Shown: positions 11,126 to 23,510, numbered from the stretch's first letter. The stretch: 64,000 bases of DNA from Microstegium vimineum (GCA_022036555.1 CM039128.1:19493640-19557639); one strand, 5' to 3'. Program-made: numbers and translations. The notes: a model not told the origin generated them from the letters alone.

Positions 11126-12422
11126 ACTACTTTCCTCCCTATTGCCATCAGGGCTATAAATCCAGTGTGGATAAAGGTTGCAGTCACACGGTTGTGCTAC
11201 TTCTTCAACAGGATCTCACAAAAGGTGATCGACCGTGATGAGTAGACATCTCTTAAGGAATTTGCAGTGGAGACAGTGTCACAGTTCGAGATGTGTTTTC
11301 CTCCAGCATTCTTTGATATTATGGTTCACCTTGTGGTGCACTTGGTTCCACAGATAGAGGCACTAGGTCCCATGTATTTGCATGAGATGTGGACGTATGA
11401 TCGTTTCATGTCAACACTTAATGGCTACATATCAACTCGTGCTCGTCCTGAGGCGTCCATGGTAGAGGGGTACTTAACCGAAGAGGCAATTGAGTCTGGT
11501 GGTCCATTCTGCAACAGCGTCCTAAAAGACTAGGATGCAATAGGTTTGCCTCCGTCAAGACATGATGGTAGGCTGAATGGAAGAGGGAGGATGGGAAATA
11601 AATCATGAGTCCCGCAAGATTACAATTCAGTCCTGAGGCACATCATAGCGTCCTTCATCAACTCTCCATAATGGAGCCTTTCATCGAGCAACATATTGAT
11701 GAGCTTCGCAAACAAAATCATGGGCACACAGATGAGTGGTTAATGAAGGAACACAATAATAAGTTCACCTCATGGCTAAAGGAGCTTGACATTCCAGGGG
11801 GGAAACAATTGAGGAACGCACCATCAAGGTGTTGGCTTCTGGACCATCACGCTAGGTCACAACATGGCAAAGCTATGACATTAGTGGCTTCACATTCTAT
11901 ACCAAGTGCAAGGACCAAAAGAGCATTGCACAAAACAGTGGAGTTCAATGTGATGCCTTAGACTCTGAAACTGGGGATGAAACTATGTTCTTTGGCTTCG
12001 CTGATGACATATGGGAGCTAGACTATGGTACATTTCAGATCCCGGTGTTTAAATGCCAATGGTTTGAAGACAAACATGTCACAGTGGACAACTATGGGGT
12101 CAGAGTACTTGATCTAAGTAAGGTAGGCTACCAAGATGATCCGTGGATAATGGCTAACCGTGCTGCACATGTCTTTTATGTTGAACAAATCCTTTGTCCT
12201 AATGAGAAGAAAAGTACCGACAAGCCGAAGCATGTAGTTATTCCTAGAAAGCAACAAGCTATAGGGGTTGATGGTGTATCTGACCTGGATGAATTTAATG
12301 AGTTCAGCAACTTGTGTCTCTTTGTAGATGACCATCCACTAAAAATACGGAGTGTTGAGCAAAGCATCCCACAGAAATCGTTACCTTGGGTGCGCCAGGA
12401 TGGACAAGGAAGAATAGTATAG
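11126..12422 (+). pseudogene. CACTA TNP2-type transposase, C-terminal part (DUF4218 and DUF4216 regions)
   Basis: The frame opens directly at the LTR junction (TTFLPIAIRAINPVW) and has a TAG at 11240-11242. It continues with the DUF4218-type FEMCFPPAFFDIMVHLVVHL and the TEEAIE block (about 11270-11500). After a stop (11531-11533) and frame changes come a linker (EWLMKEHNNKFTSWLKEL, about 11738) and the DUF4216-type DDIWELDYGTFQIPVFKCQW at 12003, ending at the TAG 12420-12422. These regions follow the catalytic DDE core in CACTA transposases; the core itself lies outside the window. The protein would bind the element ends and move it. Two stops, two frameshifts and the Tat insertion make it dead. 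Confidence 0.8.
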
Positions 12423-12658
12423 CTGTCTAGATTATTTTTGTTATTTTTCATGTAATCCATTTATGTTACAATGTGAGACCCTATTTTTGTTTCTACGTGT
12501 GAGACCCTATGCTTATTTCACATTTTTAAACATGTCATTATATTTTTAACATGTATTTCTTGTCAAGACAAACACTACAAAATTTAATTCACAATTTTTG
12601 GAACAATAGATCTCAAGATATGATTTTTTAAACTTTTTTGAATTATTTATGAAAATTG

Positions 12659-12711
12659 ATTTCTACTGGCGGTTGGGCCAACCGCCTCTACTGCCAACCG
12701 CCAGTAGAAAT
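12659..12711. repeat. Hairpin with 18-bp perfect arms (ggcggttgg core)
   Basis: Arms 12659-12676 and 12694-12711 (atttctactggcggttgg and its exact complement) flank a 17-base loop that repeats the core again. The same ggcggtt core recurs in the subterminal repeats at 29827-30020, so these are probably transposase-binding repeats internal to the CACTA element, just upstream of its second gene. Confidence 0.7.
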
Positions 12712-12718
12712 AGGGTTT

Positions 12719-13536
12719 CTATATATATCCCGCGCACTCGAACCCCAAAATTTCTAAGTCTCGGTGCCATTTCATTTCGAAATACGCCGCCAGGCTGCCA
12801 AATTTTCCCACCGCGCCACCGCAACTGCCTTCCCGCCGCTCACCGGCCATCTTCGTCGCGCCGGAGTCTTCTTCGCGTCGCCGGGGTAAGTCCTCGGCCG
12901 CTCCCTCTCTGTGGCGGCATGGCGGTGGCAGGCAGTTGCGGCAGGGGGGGCGTGGCGGTGGCGGTGGCGCGGGCGCAGTACGAGGAGGTGCGCGCGGCGA
13001 TTGCACGGGCGGCGACGGCGACGCTCCCGTCTGGAGGAAGGAGAAGACTCGTGGGCTGGCCTGTCAGAGGGAAGGGGAGTTCGCGTGGGGGACTGGGCCG
13101 CCAGGCCGGACTGGGCCGCGGGGTGGGCCGCCAGCTCTCGCGGGAGAGAGAGGGCCTGGGCCAGCTGAGCGAGTGGGCCAGAAAAGAAGAAAAGGGGAGG
13201 GAGAGAAAAGAAGGGTTTTTTCCTATATAAAAAATGTTGATTTTCCTATATGCTTATTTGAATGATCCAATATATATTTAAATACTTATATAAAATCTTA
13301 TATATGTATATATATATATATATATGTTTTCAATATATATATATATATGCTTCCAATATGTATATAAATGATTATATATATGCTTCTAATATATATAAAT
13401 GCTTCCAATATGTATTTAAATGATTATATATATGCTTCTAATATATATAAATGCTTCCAATATGTATTTAAATGATTATATATATGCTTCCAATATATAT
13501 ATTTAAATACTTATAGAAATGTTTATCATTTATTAG
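12719..13536 (+). promoter_or_regulatory. Promoter, GC-rich 5' exon and leader intron of CACTA gene 2
   Basis: A TATA-like tatatatat at 12719-12727 is followed by a GC-rich stretch and a strong donor (GG/GTAAGT, intron from 12886). The AT-rich repeat-filled sequence ends at an acceptor TATTAG at 13531-13536, ten bases before the ATG at 13546. Long open frames in the GC-rich part have no recognisable domain and no consistent codon pattern, so I treat them as non-coding. Confidence 0.45.
13290..13510. repeat. AT microsatellite and 52-bp minisatellite
   Basis: A run of TA dinucleotides at about 13306-13348 is followed by three tandem copies of a 52-bp unit starting gcttccaatatg at 13349, 13401 and 13453. 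It lies inside the inferred leader intron of CACTA gene 2. Confidence 0.85.
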
Positions 13537-13545
13537 ATTTCCACG

Positions 13546-15076
13546 ATGACATCTTCAAGCAAGGACCAAGCACAAGGGCCCGTTCACACGGAAAAAGCCC
13601 CAGGGTCCAACCCCACAGAGCAAGTACAAGATACCCACCAAACGGGGCAAGGCGTGGGGTCGTCCGACCCCGCGGAGCAAGTACTACATACCCATGAAAC
13701 GGGGCAAGGCGTGGGGTCGTCCGACCCCATGGATGAAGAAGAAGGGAACCAATCAACTTCGAGCGATGACTTCGAGCCTCCTGAAGTGAGGAAGGCTCAA
13801 GAACAAGTTGAACGTGAATTACGCCATGACCCTGATTATGATCAAGAAGCTAAGGAGGTAATTATATCGTGCTTATTATTATATGATTTCATGTTTCGGA
13901 TTACGCCATCACCATTAAACTCACAATGTCTATATTCAGAGGGCATTGACTCAGATGGAAGAGTTAATCTCGCAACATGCCGCGGAACGTGCCGAAGATG
14001 CACCCGAACCGACCGCGATGATGAGCACTGAGAGATCAAGGAAAAGGAAGTGGAGCGATGCCAAACGAGGTGAGAGAGGATTGAACAAGTTTCCAGATGA
14101 AGTATATGCCATCTTAGAAGTCAGCCCGACCGGACAGCCCACAGCTCCTTTGGAGGCCCTATCCAAGTACCGAAACGCAATTGGCTTCTGTGTTAGGGAC
14201 TTTCTTGACATCACTAAGAAGCACTGGGCTAATGTGTTGAAGGATGACAAGACAAGAATTTGGAATAAAATGAAGTTGAGGTTCCAGTTTCCTCGAGGCA
14301 TACCAGAGGCATTAATAAAAGATTATACATTGAAGCAGTGTGCGATCAGTTTCCAAAACTAGAGATCAAATTTGAATATCAATTTTGCCAAGAAAGGGTT
14401 GGACCCTACAACAAAGTACAAGATTTCCAAAGGGCAGTGGGAGGTCTTTATAGAGCGGAGGAAAGATAAAGACTTCATAGCTATTAGCGAAGCCAACTCC
14501 GCTCTCACAAAGAAGAATAAGTACCACCACCATCTAGGCTCAGGTGGTTATCAGCGTTAGGGTCCCAAATGGCAACAAGAAGAGGCTGTGAAGAAAGAGA
14601 AAGGGTTGTCGGCGCTATCCGAACAAGTTGGTGAAAGGTGTGTGAATTGGATTAGGGCTCAGAAACCAAAGGAAACTGACAGAGGTTTGAGCTTTGATGA
14701 CCCTAAGGTTGAACAAGTAGCAAAGAACATCTTTGCGGTGGCAGCCAAGCAACAGGAAGGTAAATTCAAGCCACGAAGAGAGAGGGACATCCTTAGCGAG
14801 GGCCTAGGTAACCCTGAGCATCCTGTCCATGTTCGAGGCGTGTCATCCAAAGAAGGATGGAAGTAGGGATTCACCCTCAGTGGGAAGGTGAGTATAGGAA
14901 ATGTGATCGATACAAGGAAGAAATGGCTAGCTATTGGAAGGAGGAGGCTAAGAAGGAGTTCACAGAGTTTATGCAGAAATTGCTAGATGATCCTCCTACT
15001 GAGTTGATGCGGAAACTGGCGAGTGCGGTCGTGTCAAATCAACAAATTAGCACTCAGGCACCCAGATGTAGCTAGT
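13546..15076 (+). pseudogene. CACTA gene 2, Transposase_24 (Ptta/En/Spm) region
   Basis: Exon 1 from ATG 13546 is acidic and Gln/Gly-rich, with a near-exact 22-residue duplication (TGQGVGSSDP twice). A GT-AG intron fits at 13858-13939 in phase 0. The following frame carries a nuclear-type basic patch (ERSRKRKWSD), then the plant transposase family block (KKNKYHHHLGSGGYQR at about 14510, then WKEEAKKEF with preceding LGNPEHPVHVRGVSSKEGWK around 14806-14866). This matches PF03004, a DNA-binding accessory protein of CACTA elements. Stops at 14360-14362 and 14558-14560 and a frame change near 14866 break it. The product probably bound subterminal repeats. Confidence 0.75.
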
Positions 15077-15766
15077 CCCAGTGGTGTCCCAGCTGACCGT
15101 TGTCGAGGTACCAAGTAGTGTAGCGTCTACTGGGAATAAGGTTCAATATCTGGTTGACGACATTGTTACTCCAGTGGCTTGCTCCCTAGTCATAAGATAT
15201 GGCATTAACAATCACCCTATAAGGGAAGTAGCCACGAGCAAAGCGATCCCAGGACGCAAGTACCACGGTGCTGACATTCCTGAAGACTACTGCAGAGTAG
15301 AAGTATCAACCGTCGTCCAAGGATATGAGGATGAGATTTTAGACATCCCCAGTCCCGAGGACATTGAGAAACTCGGACAGGCCATAAACAATTTCATTCT
15401 TTGGCCTCGGCGGGACGTCCAGCTGAGGGAGCCGCCATCGTCCTCGCAAGAGATAGGGAGTCATCAAGACCGATTGATCCTCTTCCGAACCCACCACCAT
15501 CACCAATCCATTCTCATTGGAGCCCACCTCGGTCACCTCCGCCACATCCATCACCTCCGCCACCTCCGTCACCTCCACCACAGTCATCACCTCCGCCACC
15601 TCCGTCACCTACACCACAGTCATCACCTCCACCATAGTCATCTGCACCACAAACATCACCTCCGCCGCATCCGCAACAAAAATCGACACCTTCCCCACAA
15701 CCAAAAGATCCTAAACAAACACCAGAGCCACCAGCGCCGCCAAAGAAGAAGTTTCCTATCCCCAAG
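15077..15766 (+). pseudogene. CACTA gene 2, middle domain and Pro-rich linker
   Basis: The frame from 15081 encodes a compact conserved-looking domain (LVDDIVTPVACSLVIRYGI, then ADIPEDYCRVEV and ending NFILWPRRDVQL at about 15421). It is found between the transposase-like and protease-like parts in many grass CACTA genes; I believe it is catalogued as a domain of unknown function. A change of frame leads to a strongly Pro/Ser-rich linker (15450-15635) made of imperfect cacctccgccacctccgtca units, with a TAG at 15633-15635. Function of the domain is unknown to me. Confidence 0.6.
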
Positions 15767-17265
15767 TTGATTTCCCAATTCGAGCCAAAGAAAAAAACAG
15801 CTGGCAAGACCAGATTTTTGAGAGGACTTGGGAAAAAACGCACTAGTGAAGTCCTCGAGTTGTCTGAGCTCCAGAAGTCAGCACAGCCGATGCCTAAGGT
15901 ACTTCCCTACAAAATCAAGGTGCCAACTTGGGAATACTACAAGTCTATGCCTAAAAACTATGTGGTGGGAAAGCCTCTACTGAGTTGGGAGAAACTCCAA
16001 AAGGTCCCAACCAATGTAAAAAAGGTTGCATGACTGGTACATGAGAGCCTCTACTGCTGGCATTCACATTATCAACGTGTCTATACCACATAAGGCATTT
16101 CAAAGTGAGCATAATTTGTGTGTGATTAGCTTTGAAGACCTTTGGTTTATGATGAACCTCGAGAGACTAGACGTACAGATCATAACGATGTTTGCATTGT
16201 AAGTGTTACATAGTTACACATGCATTGTAGTTGCATAAATGTTCAATATGTGACATGAATTGTAGTTGCAAATGTTCAATATCTAACATGCATGCCTTGT
16301 AGAATGTTATTTGATGACCAGGAGCAGAGTTATGGTCAAGATATCGATTATTGTGCCGAGGAGAGGATTGTCTATCTGAACCCAATTGATATATGCGAAG
16401 AGAGGCACACCTTCAGAATCGGGGAAAATAGTGACGATTTAAGGGGCTTAGTAGGTGAAGCATGGGCTGCCAAAAAGAAAAGTTTGAAGTTTCAATTTGA
16501 AGCCAAGTATGCCTTCTACATTTCAAAGTGTATGAATAAGTATCAAGACAGGAAATCGATAGTGGCACCGTACAACTTTGGGAAGTATATGAGTTTGGGT
16601 AGTGGCACCATATAACTTTGGGTGATCATACTACATAATTTAAATGCACAATTTGATTCCTGCAGGAACCACTGGATCTGCGTCGTCATTTATCCTAGAC
16701 AAGGAAGGGTGCTGGTACTAGACTCCGCAAATTATCACCCATCAAGCTATGGACATTACCTTGAGATGCTAAGAGATGTAAGTCGAGATATATATGCATG
16801 TATATTTTTGCATTGTAAGTGTTTTTAAGAATAATTAACATGGTGATTGTATTTGAGTTCGCAGGGCATGGCGGTTTTATAAAATCAATGGTGGAAAGCT
16901 TGTTTTGAAGGAAAAAGAAAAGGAGGCATTGGAAGTTATATATGACTGGCCGGTAAGTATGAAAACTTACTCTTATGAATACAGATCATACATGTACTCT
17001 GTGGATATCCTACACGTGCGAGCATCTATAAATAACCACTTTTCTGTTTTATAGTTCCACAAGCAACCAGCAGGATCTGTCCTGTGTGGACACTACGTTG
17101 AAAGGTCCTATCCAAGGCTAGAGGGGGGGTGAATGGCCTAAATTGGAAACTCAAAACAAACTCAACAACAAGTTAGACTATAAGGTGGCGAAGCTTGACT
17201 AGCACTAGCAAACTAAGGGATGCGAAGCCTCCTAAACACAATTGCTAGCCTAATATAGCTATAAG

Positions 17266-19197
17266 TGAAAGGTCTAGGAATGGCTAGAGGGGGGGTGAAT
17301 AGCCTAATTAAATTTTCTACAACAACACTTAGCAATCTTGTTAGAATAAAACACGGTGATAAGCAAGTTTGCTCTAGCACTACAAGGGTCGGCAAGCCTC
17401 CTATATCAAGTCTAGTTACTAGCAAGATATATCTTATGTCACACACAAGGGCTAGACAACTAGAGCTACTAAGATAAGCTACACAAGCTAAGCTAGAATC
17501 TCTACTTTTCAAGAATGAAAGAGAGTAATACAAAGCTAGAGATAGAAGGGTTATACCACCACGAAGGGATGAACCATTAGATAACCAATCACAATATGAA
17601 TTCTCAGTCGAGACAAGTTGACACAATGATTTTTTACCGAGGTTCAGTTGTTTGCCAACAAGCTAGTCCTCGTTGTAGCGATACACCCACTTGGAGGTTC
17701 ATGTGCTAATTAGCAATCAAAGCCAAACCCGTTCAAGGGTGCCACACAACCAACACAAGATGGGGATCCCCAAGCTATGCGGAATCCACTAGAGATACCT
17801 TTCGCGAATCTCCCGCGGGGTAGGTTCAAGAACCCCTCACAATCCACCGATCGGAGCCGGAGACAATCACCTTCCTCCGCTCAACGATCCTCGTCGCACC
17901 AAGCTGTCTAGGAGATGGCAATCTCCAAGAATAAGAAGAGCTTTGCGATGACGACGATCACCAAGTGCCACTAGTATGCAATCAAAAAGCAATGCACTTG
18001 GATTCACCCTATCTCTCTAGAATATGTCAAATATGTTTAGAGGATGAGTGGTGGAAGCTTCTCAAGCAAGCACAAAAGTGTGAGTGAGTAGAATGTGCAA
18101 GAGATGCCCCAAAGGGCCGGCCATATCACTTTATATAGCCCACACTCAACACTAGCCGTTTTGCCCCTGAAAAAACACTTTATGTGCCTACTCCGGACGC
18201 ACTTTTCACTGGGGGTCCAGATCATCAACAGTGTCTGGACCCTCTTCCAGCCAAGAGCCAACGGCTCTGTTCCAGCCTCCGGTCGCAGGGTCCAGACGCA
18301 CCCAAGGTGCAGTCTGGACCAGCGCACTTGCGTCCGGTGCCCCTGCCGATTCAAACGGCCATCTTCCCGCATGCGCAGTTGCACGCCACGTGCCCTCCCG
18401 TCACTACTGTTCATAGCGTCCGATTCAACTGCTCATAGGGTCCGGAAATAAATTCCAGGGAACCCGAGAGCTCCTTCCACGTTTCTTCCACTCCGGACGC
18501 ATGTCCGAGTCACAGTCTGGACTAACACCTTGCGTCCAGACCCTCTTTTTCGGAGAGTTACAGAGAACGCCAGGCTCCGGACGTGCGTCTAGAGCTCTTC
18601 GTCTGGACTCACAACAGCGTCCGGACTGCTCCAGCAGCCAGCCAGCAAGGGTTTGCCTCTGGACCCATCTCCGATGGTCCGGTCGGCCAGAACTCTTGCG
18701 TCCGGACCCTGCGTCCAGACTGCATCCAGCTGCCCAAACACTTCTCCAACTTCTTCCAAACTTCCAAGAGCCAACACTAAGTGATTCCTACACTTGAGCA
18801 CGTGTGTCAGCTTTTAGGTCACAATTATCTTGGATTAAGTTGGTTGTTTCACTAGTTCAATTGATTTTAATGCAATGCATATGAACGTAGTGGCACATGA
18901 TAACCGTAATCATACTTAAGAGCTCCCTCCTTGATAGTACGACTATCTATCCTAAATGTGATCACATCCTCTATGATGTCTTGATCACCAAACCGAAAAT
19001 GGTTCCTAGCAATCACCTTTGCCTTCACACCATTTTCCTTTCCACCACCATGCTAGAGCTTGTTCCATCCACTTGATCCACCTTGCTCCATCACATGGCA
19101 TGTACCAACCTATCTCATGATTCACACTTAGAGATCAAGGTTAGTACTTAGGTGGGTTTCATCAATTACTCAAAACCAAAACACATGGGGACTCTCA
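17266..19197 (-). repeat. 3' LTR of the Sirevirus (1,932 bp)
   Basis: On the minus strand it begins TGAGAGTCCCC at 19197 and ends CTTTCA at 17266. A TATATAAAG box lies at 18129-18137 (minus). It differs from the partner LTR by a few percent, with differences crowded into the CpG-rich part at 18180-18780. Confidence 0.9.
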
Positions 19198-19211
19198 ATC
19201 TCCCCCTTTTT
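19198..19211 (-). promoter_or_regulatory. Polypurine tract of the Sirevirus
   Basis: The minus strand reads AAAAAGGGGGAGAT immediately before the TGAGAG start of the 3' LTR, the expected position of the plus-strand primer. Confidence 0.85.
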
Positions 19212-20323
19212 GGTAATTGATGACAACCCTTCCATAAAAGATATGAAATATAATCATTTTGAACCTGAGTTGCTTGTCCAAGCATTTTAATCAAAGATTC
19301 AAGATTTGGACAAGTTACACAAATTCGGTTTTGGTAGTTATTAGCTCCCCCTACATATGTGCTTCATGAGTTTGGTTCAAGTTTTGCACATATGTATATA
19401 TAGGCATTGTGGGAGAGGAAATAGCTACCAAATGATGCTAAGGTGTAAGAGTAGACCTTTGAAGCGTGTTACCATTGGAGTGCGGAATTTAGAGTCACCC
19501 TTAGCATCATGATTAGCTATACACCACTTGAAACCAAAGACACTTAAAAGTTCATGGGTTAGAGCTAATCAACCTATGCATGCTAGTAGATCAATCATCA
19601 TTGATTTAGATTCACTAGCAAACACCACACAAGCATGAATATTGAATTTAAGTACTTGTGCAAAATACATATGAGGATGCAAGCATTCAAATGCAACAAG
19701 GTGTTAATGAGATTGCTCCCCCTATTTGTATGTTATATCTTTCATTCAAATACATATGATTTTTCATTTTTCTCCCATGGTATATCTTTTCAACTTCTCC
19801 CCCTTGATCTTTTCTCCCCCGTGATATTTCTTTTATAACTTCTCCCCCTTGTCATCCAATTGACACAAAAAAAGGTGGGACCAATTATATATATTCAAGT
19901 TTTAGCTCCCCCTTAGTGTGAGATAGGGTGAAAGATTGTTTTCAACTTTGGCTTGATCTAAGCTACTTGCCCAAGATATTTAATTCAGTTTAAACCATAG
20001 ACAAGTTTTTTCACACATGCTAAGATGGTTATCTTGCCTATGTTGAATTAAACACTTTGAGTTCATAGACATAAAGCAAACACTAGGATTGCAAGCACAT
20101 CAACATGTCATATGCCACCACTAGATCATATCAACTCATAGAAGCAATAGTGGTACCATATAAGCATCAAAAACATTTTAGTTTTCATGAATGAGCCTAG
20201 AAGCATGAGTGATGACTATATGCTCTATACAAGTCCTAACAAGGTATGCATGAATGCTCTCAAATCAACTTTTACCTTGCATTGTTGTAGTAGAGGCATG
20301 TCATATAAGTGGGGTGCATCAAC
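19212..20323 (-). other. 3' untranslated region of the Sirevirus with multiple PPT-like motifs
   Basis: No ORF of note. The minus-strand motif AGGGGGAG recurs at about 19345, 19716, 19796, 19842 and 19906, with a near match at 19814. Repeated polypurine motifs upstream of the 3' LTR are a described hallmark of Sireviruses. Confidence 0.7.
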
Positions 20324-23300
20324 TCATGTTGAGAAATCAAGTATATTCAACTCATTCCTTAGCTTGCTAAATCTTTTCTCATCTAGTGGCTTGGTAAAGA
20401 TATCGGCCAATTGATCTTCGGTGCCAACACTTGTGATAGAAATGTCCCCTTTCAATTGATGATCTCTAATGAAATGATGACGGACATCAATATGCTTTGT
20501 TCTTGAGTGTTGAACCGGATTGTTGGTGAGCTTGATTGCACTTTCATTGTCACATAGCAAAGGCATTTGCTTGAATTTGACTCCAAAGTCATTTAAAGTA
20601 GCTCTCATCCAAAGTATTTGTGCACAACAACTCCCCGCACTAATATACTCGGCTTCGGCGGTAGAGAGTGCCACACTATTTTGCTTCTTTGATGACCATG
20701 AGACTAGTGATCTTACAAGCAATTGACAAGTGCCCGATGTGCTCTTTCTTTCTATCTTGCAACCCGCATAGTCCGAGTCGGAGTATCCAAGTAACTCAAA
20801 GTTTGATCCTTTAGGATACCACAACCCAACATTAGGTGTATGCTTCAAATATCTCAATATCCTCTTTGTGGCTTTCAAATGACTCTCTCTAGGAGATGCT
20901 TGAAACCTTGCACACATGCATACACTAAACATGACATCCGGTCTTGATGAGGTTACATATAGCAAGCTACCAATCATTGATCTATATAGCTTTTGATCTA
21001 CCATGTTTCCACTAGCATCACCATCCAAATTTCCATTTGTTCCCATTGGTGTACTAATAGACTTTGCTTCATCTAGATTGAACTTCTTGAGCATGTCCTT
21101 GATGTACTTGCCTTGACTAACAAAAGTCCCATTCTTCATTTGCTTGACTTGACGACCAAGGAAGTAACTAAGCTCTCCAAGCATAGACATCTCAAACTCA
21201 TTAGCCATCATGGAGCCAAACTCCTCACAAAACTCTTGATTGGCTGACCCAAAGATAATATCATCCACATAGATTTGCAACACAAACAACTCCTTCCCAA
21301 TCTTCTTGGTGAATAGGGTAGTATCAACCTTGCCCATAATGAATCCCTTAGAGAGGAGGAAATCTCTCAACCTCTCATACCATGCTCTAGGAGCTTGTTT
21401 CAAGCCATATAGTGCCTTCCTTAACTTGTACACATGGTTGGGTTTCTTGTCATCTTCAAAACCGGGTGGTTGCTCCACAAATACTAATTCATTGATGTAC
21501 CCATTGAGAAATGCACTCTTCACATCCATTTGATAGAGCTTGATATTGTGAGCACAAGCATAAGCCAATAGAATCCTTATTGCTTCTAGCCTTGCCACCG
21601 GTGCATATGTTTCTCCAAAGTCAAGACCCTCTACTTGAGTGTAGCCTTGTGCAACTAGTCTTGCTTTGTTTCTCACCACTATTCCATCTTGATCTTGCTT
21701 GTTGCGAAAGACCCATCTAGTGCCAATGACATTGTGGTTCTTTGGACTCTCAACTAGCTCCCAAACTTGATTTCTTGTGAAGTTATTGAGTTCTTCATGC
21801 ATAACATTCACCCAATCAATATCTTTCAAAGCTTCTTCAATCTTGGTTGGCTCAATAGATGATACAAAAGAATAGTGTTCACAAAATGAAGCCAATCTTT
21901 ATCTTGTTTGTACACCACTAGTGATATCTCCAATAATATGATCCAAAGGATGATCTCTTGCAATAGATGTAGGTTGGAGTATTGGAAGTTGATTGCTTGT
22001 ACTTGGTTGATTATTGGGTAGAGTATATGAACTAGCTTCTTGATCTTGAGTTGGAGAGGATGAACTAGCTTGATTGTCATTGAGTTGCACATTTGATGGA
22101 GGATTTACTTGATCTTCAATATCTTGCTCATCATCCACTTCCCTTGGCCGAATGTCCCCAATATCCATATTCTTCATTGCATTGGCCAATGGTTCACCTC
22201 TCACATCATCATGGTTGGCATTCTCATCTTGAGATCCATTTGTTTCATCAAACTCCACATCATGTACTTTCTCAACTATGCCATGAGTAAGATTCCATAC
22301 TCTATAAGCTTTGCTTGTAGTTGAGTAGCCAAGTAAGAAATATTCATCACATTTCTTCTCAAATTTGCTCAATCTTGCACCTTTCTTCAAGATGTAGCAC
22401 TTGCATCCAAACACTCTAAAATATGCAATATTTGGCTTTCTTCCATTCAATAGCTCATAAGGTGTCTTCTCAAGCATCTTGTGGCAATAGAGTCGGTTGC
22501 TATAATAGCAAGCCGTGTTGATAGCTTCAGCCCAAAAAGAATCACTCACATTGTATTCACTAAGCATAGATCTTGCCATATCAATGAGTGTCCTATTCTT
22601 CCTCTCAACAAGCCCATTTGATTGAGGTGTATACTTGGCCGAGAATTGATGTTTGATTCCATATTCATCACATAGCTCATCAACTCTTGTATTCTTGAAT
22701 TCACTACCATTGTCACTTCTTACTCTCTTGATAGTTGTTTCAAATTCATTTCGGCATCTCTTGACAAAGACTTTGAATGTATCAAATGTTTCACTCTTGT
22801 CACTCAAGAAGAATACCCATGTATATCTAGTGAAATCATCAACTATCACAAAGCCATATTTCTTTCCACCAATGCTAGTGTAGGTGGTTGGTCAAAACAA
22901 GTCCATGTGCAAGAGCTCAAATGGTTTGCAAGTACTCATCATGCTCTTACTAGGGTGAGTATTTCCAACTTGTTTGTCGGCTTGACAAGAGCTACATAAC
23001 TTATCTTTTTCAAAGACCACATCTTTCAAGCCTCTAACTAGATCATGCTTGACTAATTTGTTCAATTGCCCCATTCCAACATGAACAAGCCTTCTATGCC
23101 ATAACCAACCCATGCTAGATTTGGATAGCAAGCAAGTTGACAATTGAGTTTCTTTGGCATTGAAATCAACTAAGTATAGGTTCTCATATCTAAAACCTTT
23201 GAATATCAAGTTAGATCCATCTACACTTATGATCTCTACATCATCAACTCCAAAGATGCATTTAAAGCCTAGATCACAAAGTTGAGCTACGGATAGCAAG

Positions 23301-23510
23301 TTGAAGTTCAAGCTCTCTACTAGCAACACATTGGATATGCTCATGTCATTTGATATAGCAATCCTTCCAAGCCCTTTGACTTTCCCTTTGCCATTTTCAC
23401 CAAATGTGATAGATTCAATCCCATTGCAATCATTTGGCTTAATAGAGTTGAACATTCTTGAATTTCCGGTCATATGTTGAGTGCACCCACTATCAAGCAC
23501 CCAATGCCTC
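20324..23510 (-). pseudogene. Sirevirus pol: protease, integrase, RT, RNase H
   Basis: Read on the minus strand. The protease motif LDSGCTQHMTG is at 23497 and down. The pre-integrase segment LWHRRLVHVGMGQL with CSSC follows (about 23110-22980). The integrase core lies at 22849-22400 with VDDFTRY, VRSDNGSEF and SNGLVERKNRT. A copia RT follows with ARLVAQGY, KSAFLNG and the catalytic YVDDIIFGS (about 21265), and RNase H with SDSDYAG, TAEAEYIS and CDNESAIKL. The end LADIFTKPLDEKRF is at about 20370. All pieces from 23500 to 20324 share one frame, interrupted only by stops at 22892-22894 and 21899-21901. Catalytic residues are intact. Confidence 0.9.

Noticed and set aside
12649..13265. Open frames of up to 193 residues in the GC-rich stretch
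   Set aside because: Overlapping frames on both strands, low-complexity content and a strong splice donor inside; better explained as a 5' UTR exon and intron of CACTA gene 2.
15339..15843. Gly- and Val-rich minus-strand frames of 89 and 109 residues
   Set aside because: Antisense of the Pro-rich linker repeat of CACTA gene 2.
16622..16828. Independent 68-residue gene
   Set aside because: It is one exon of the C48-like protease; the apparent start lies in an intron.
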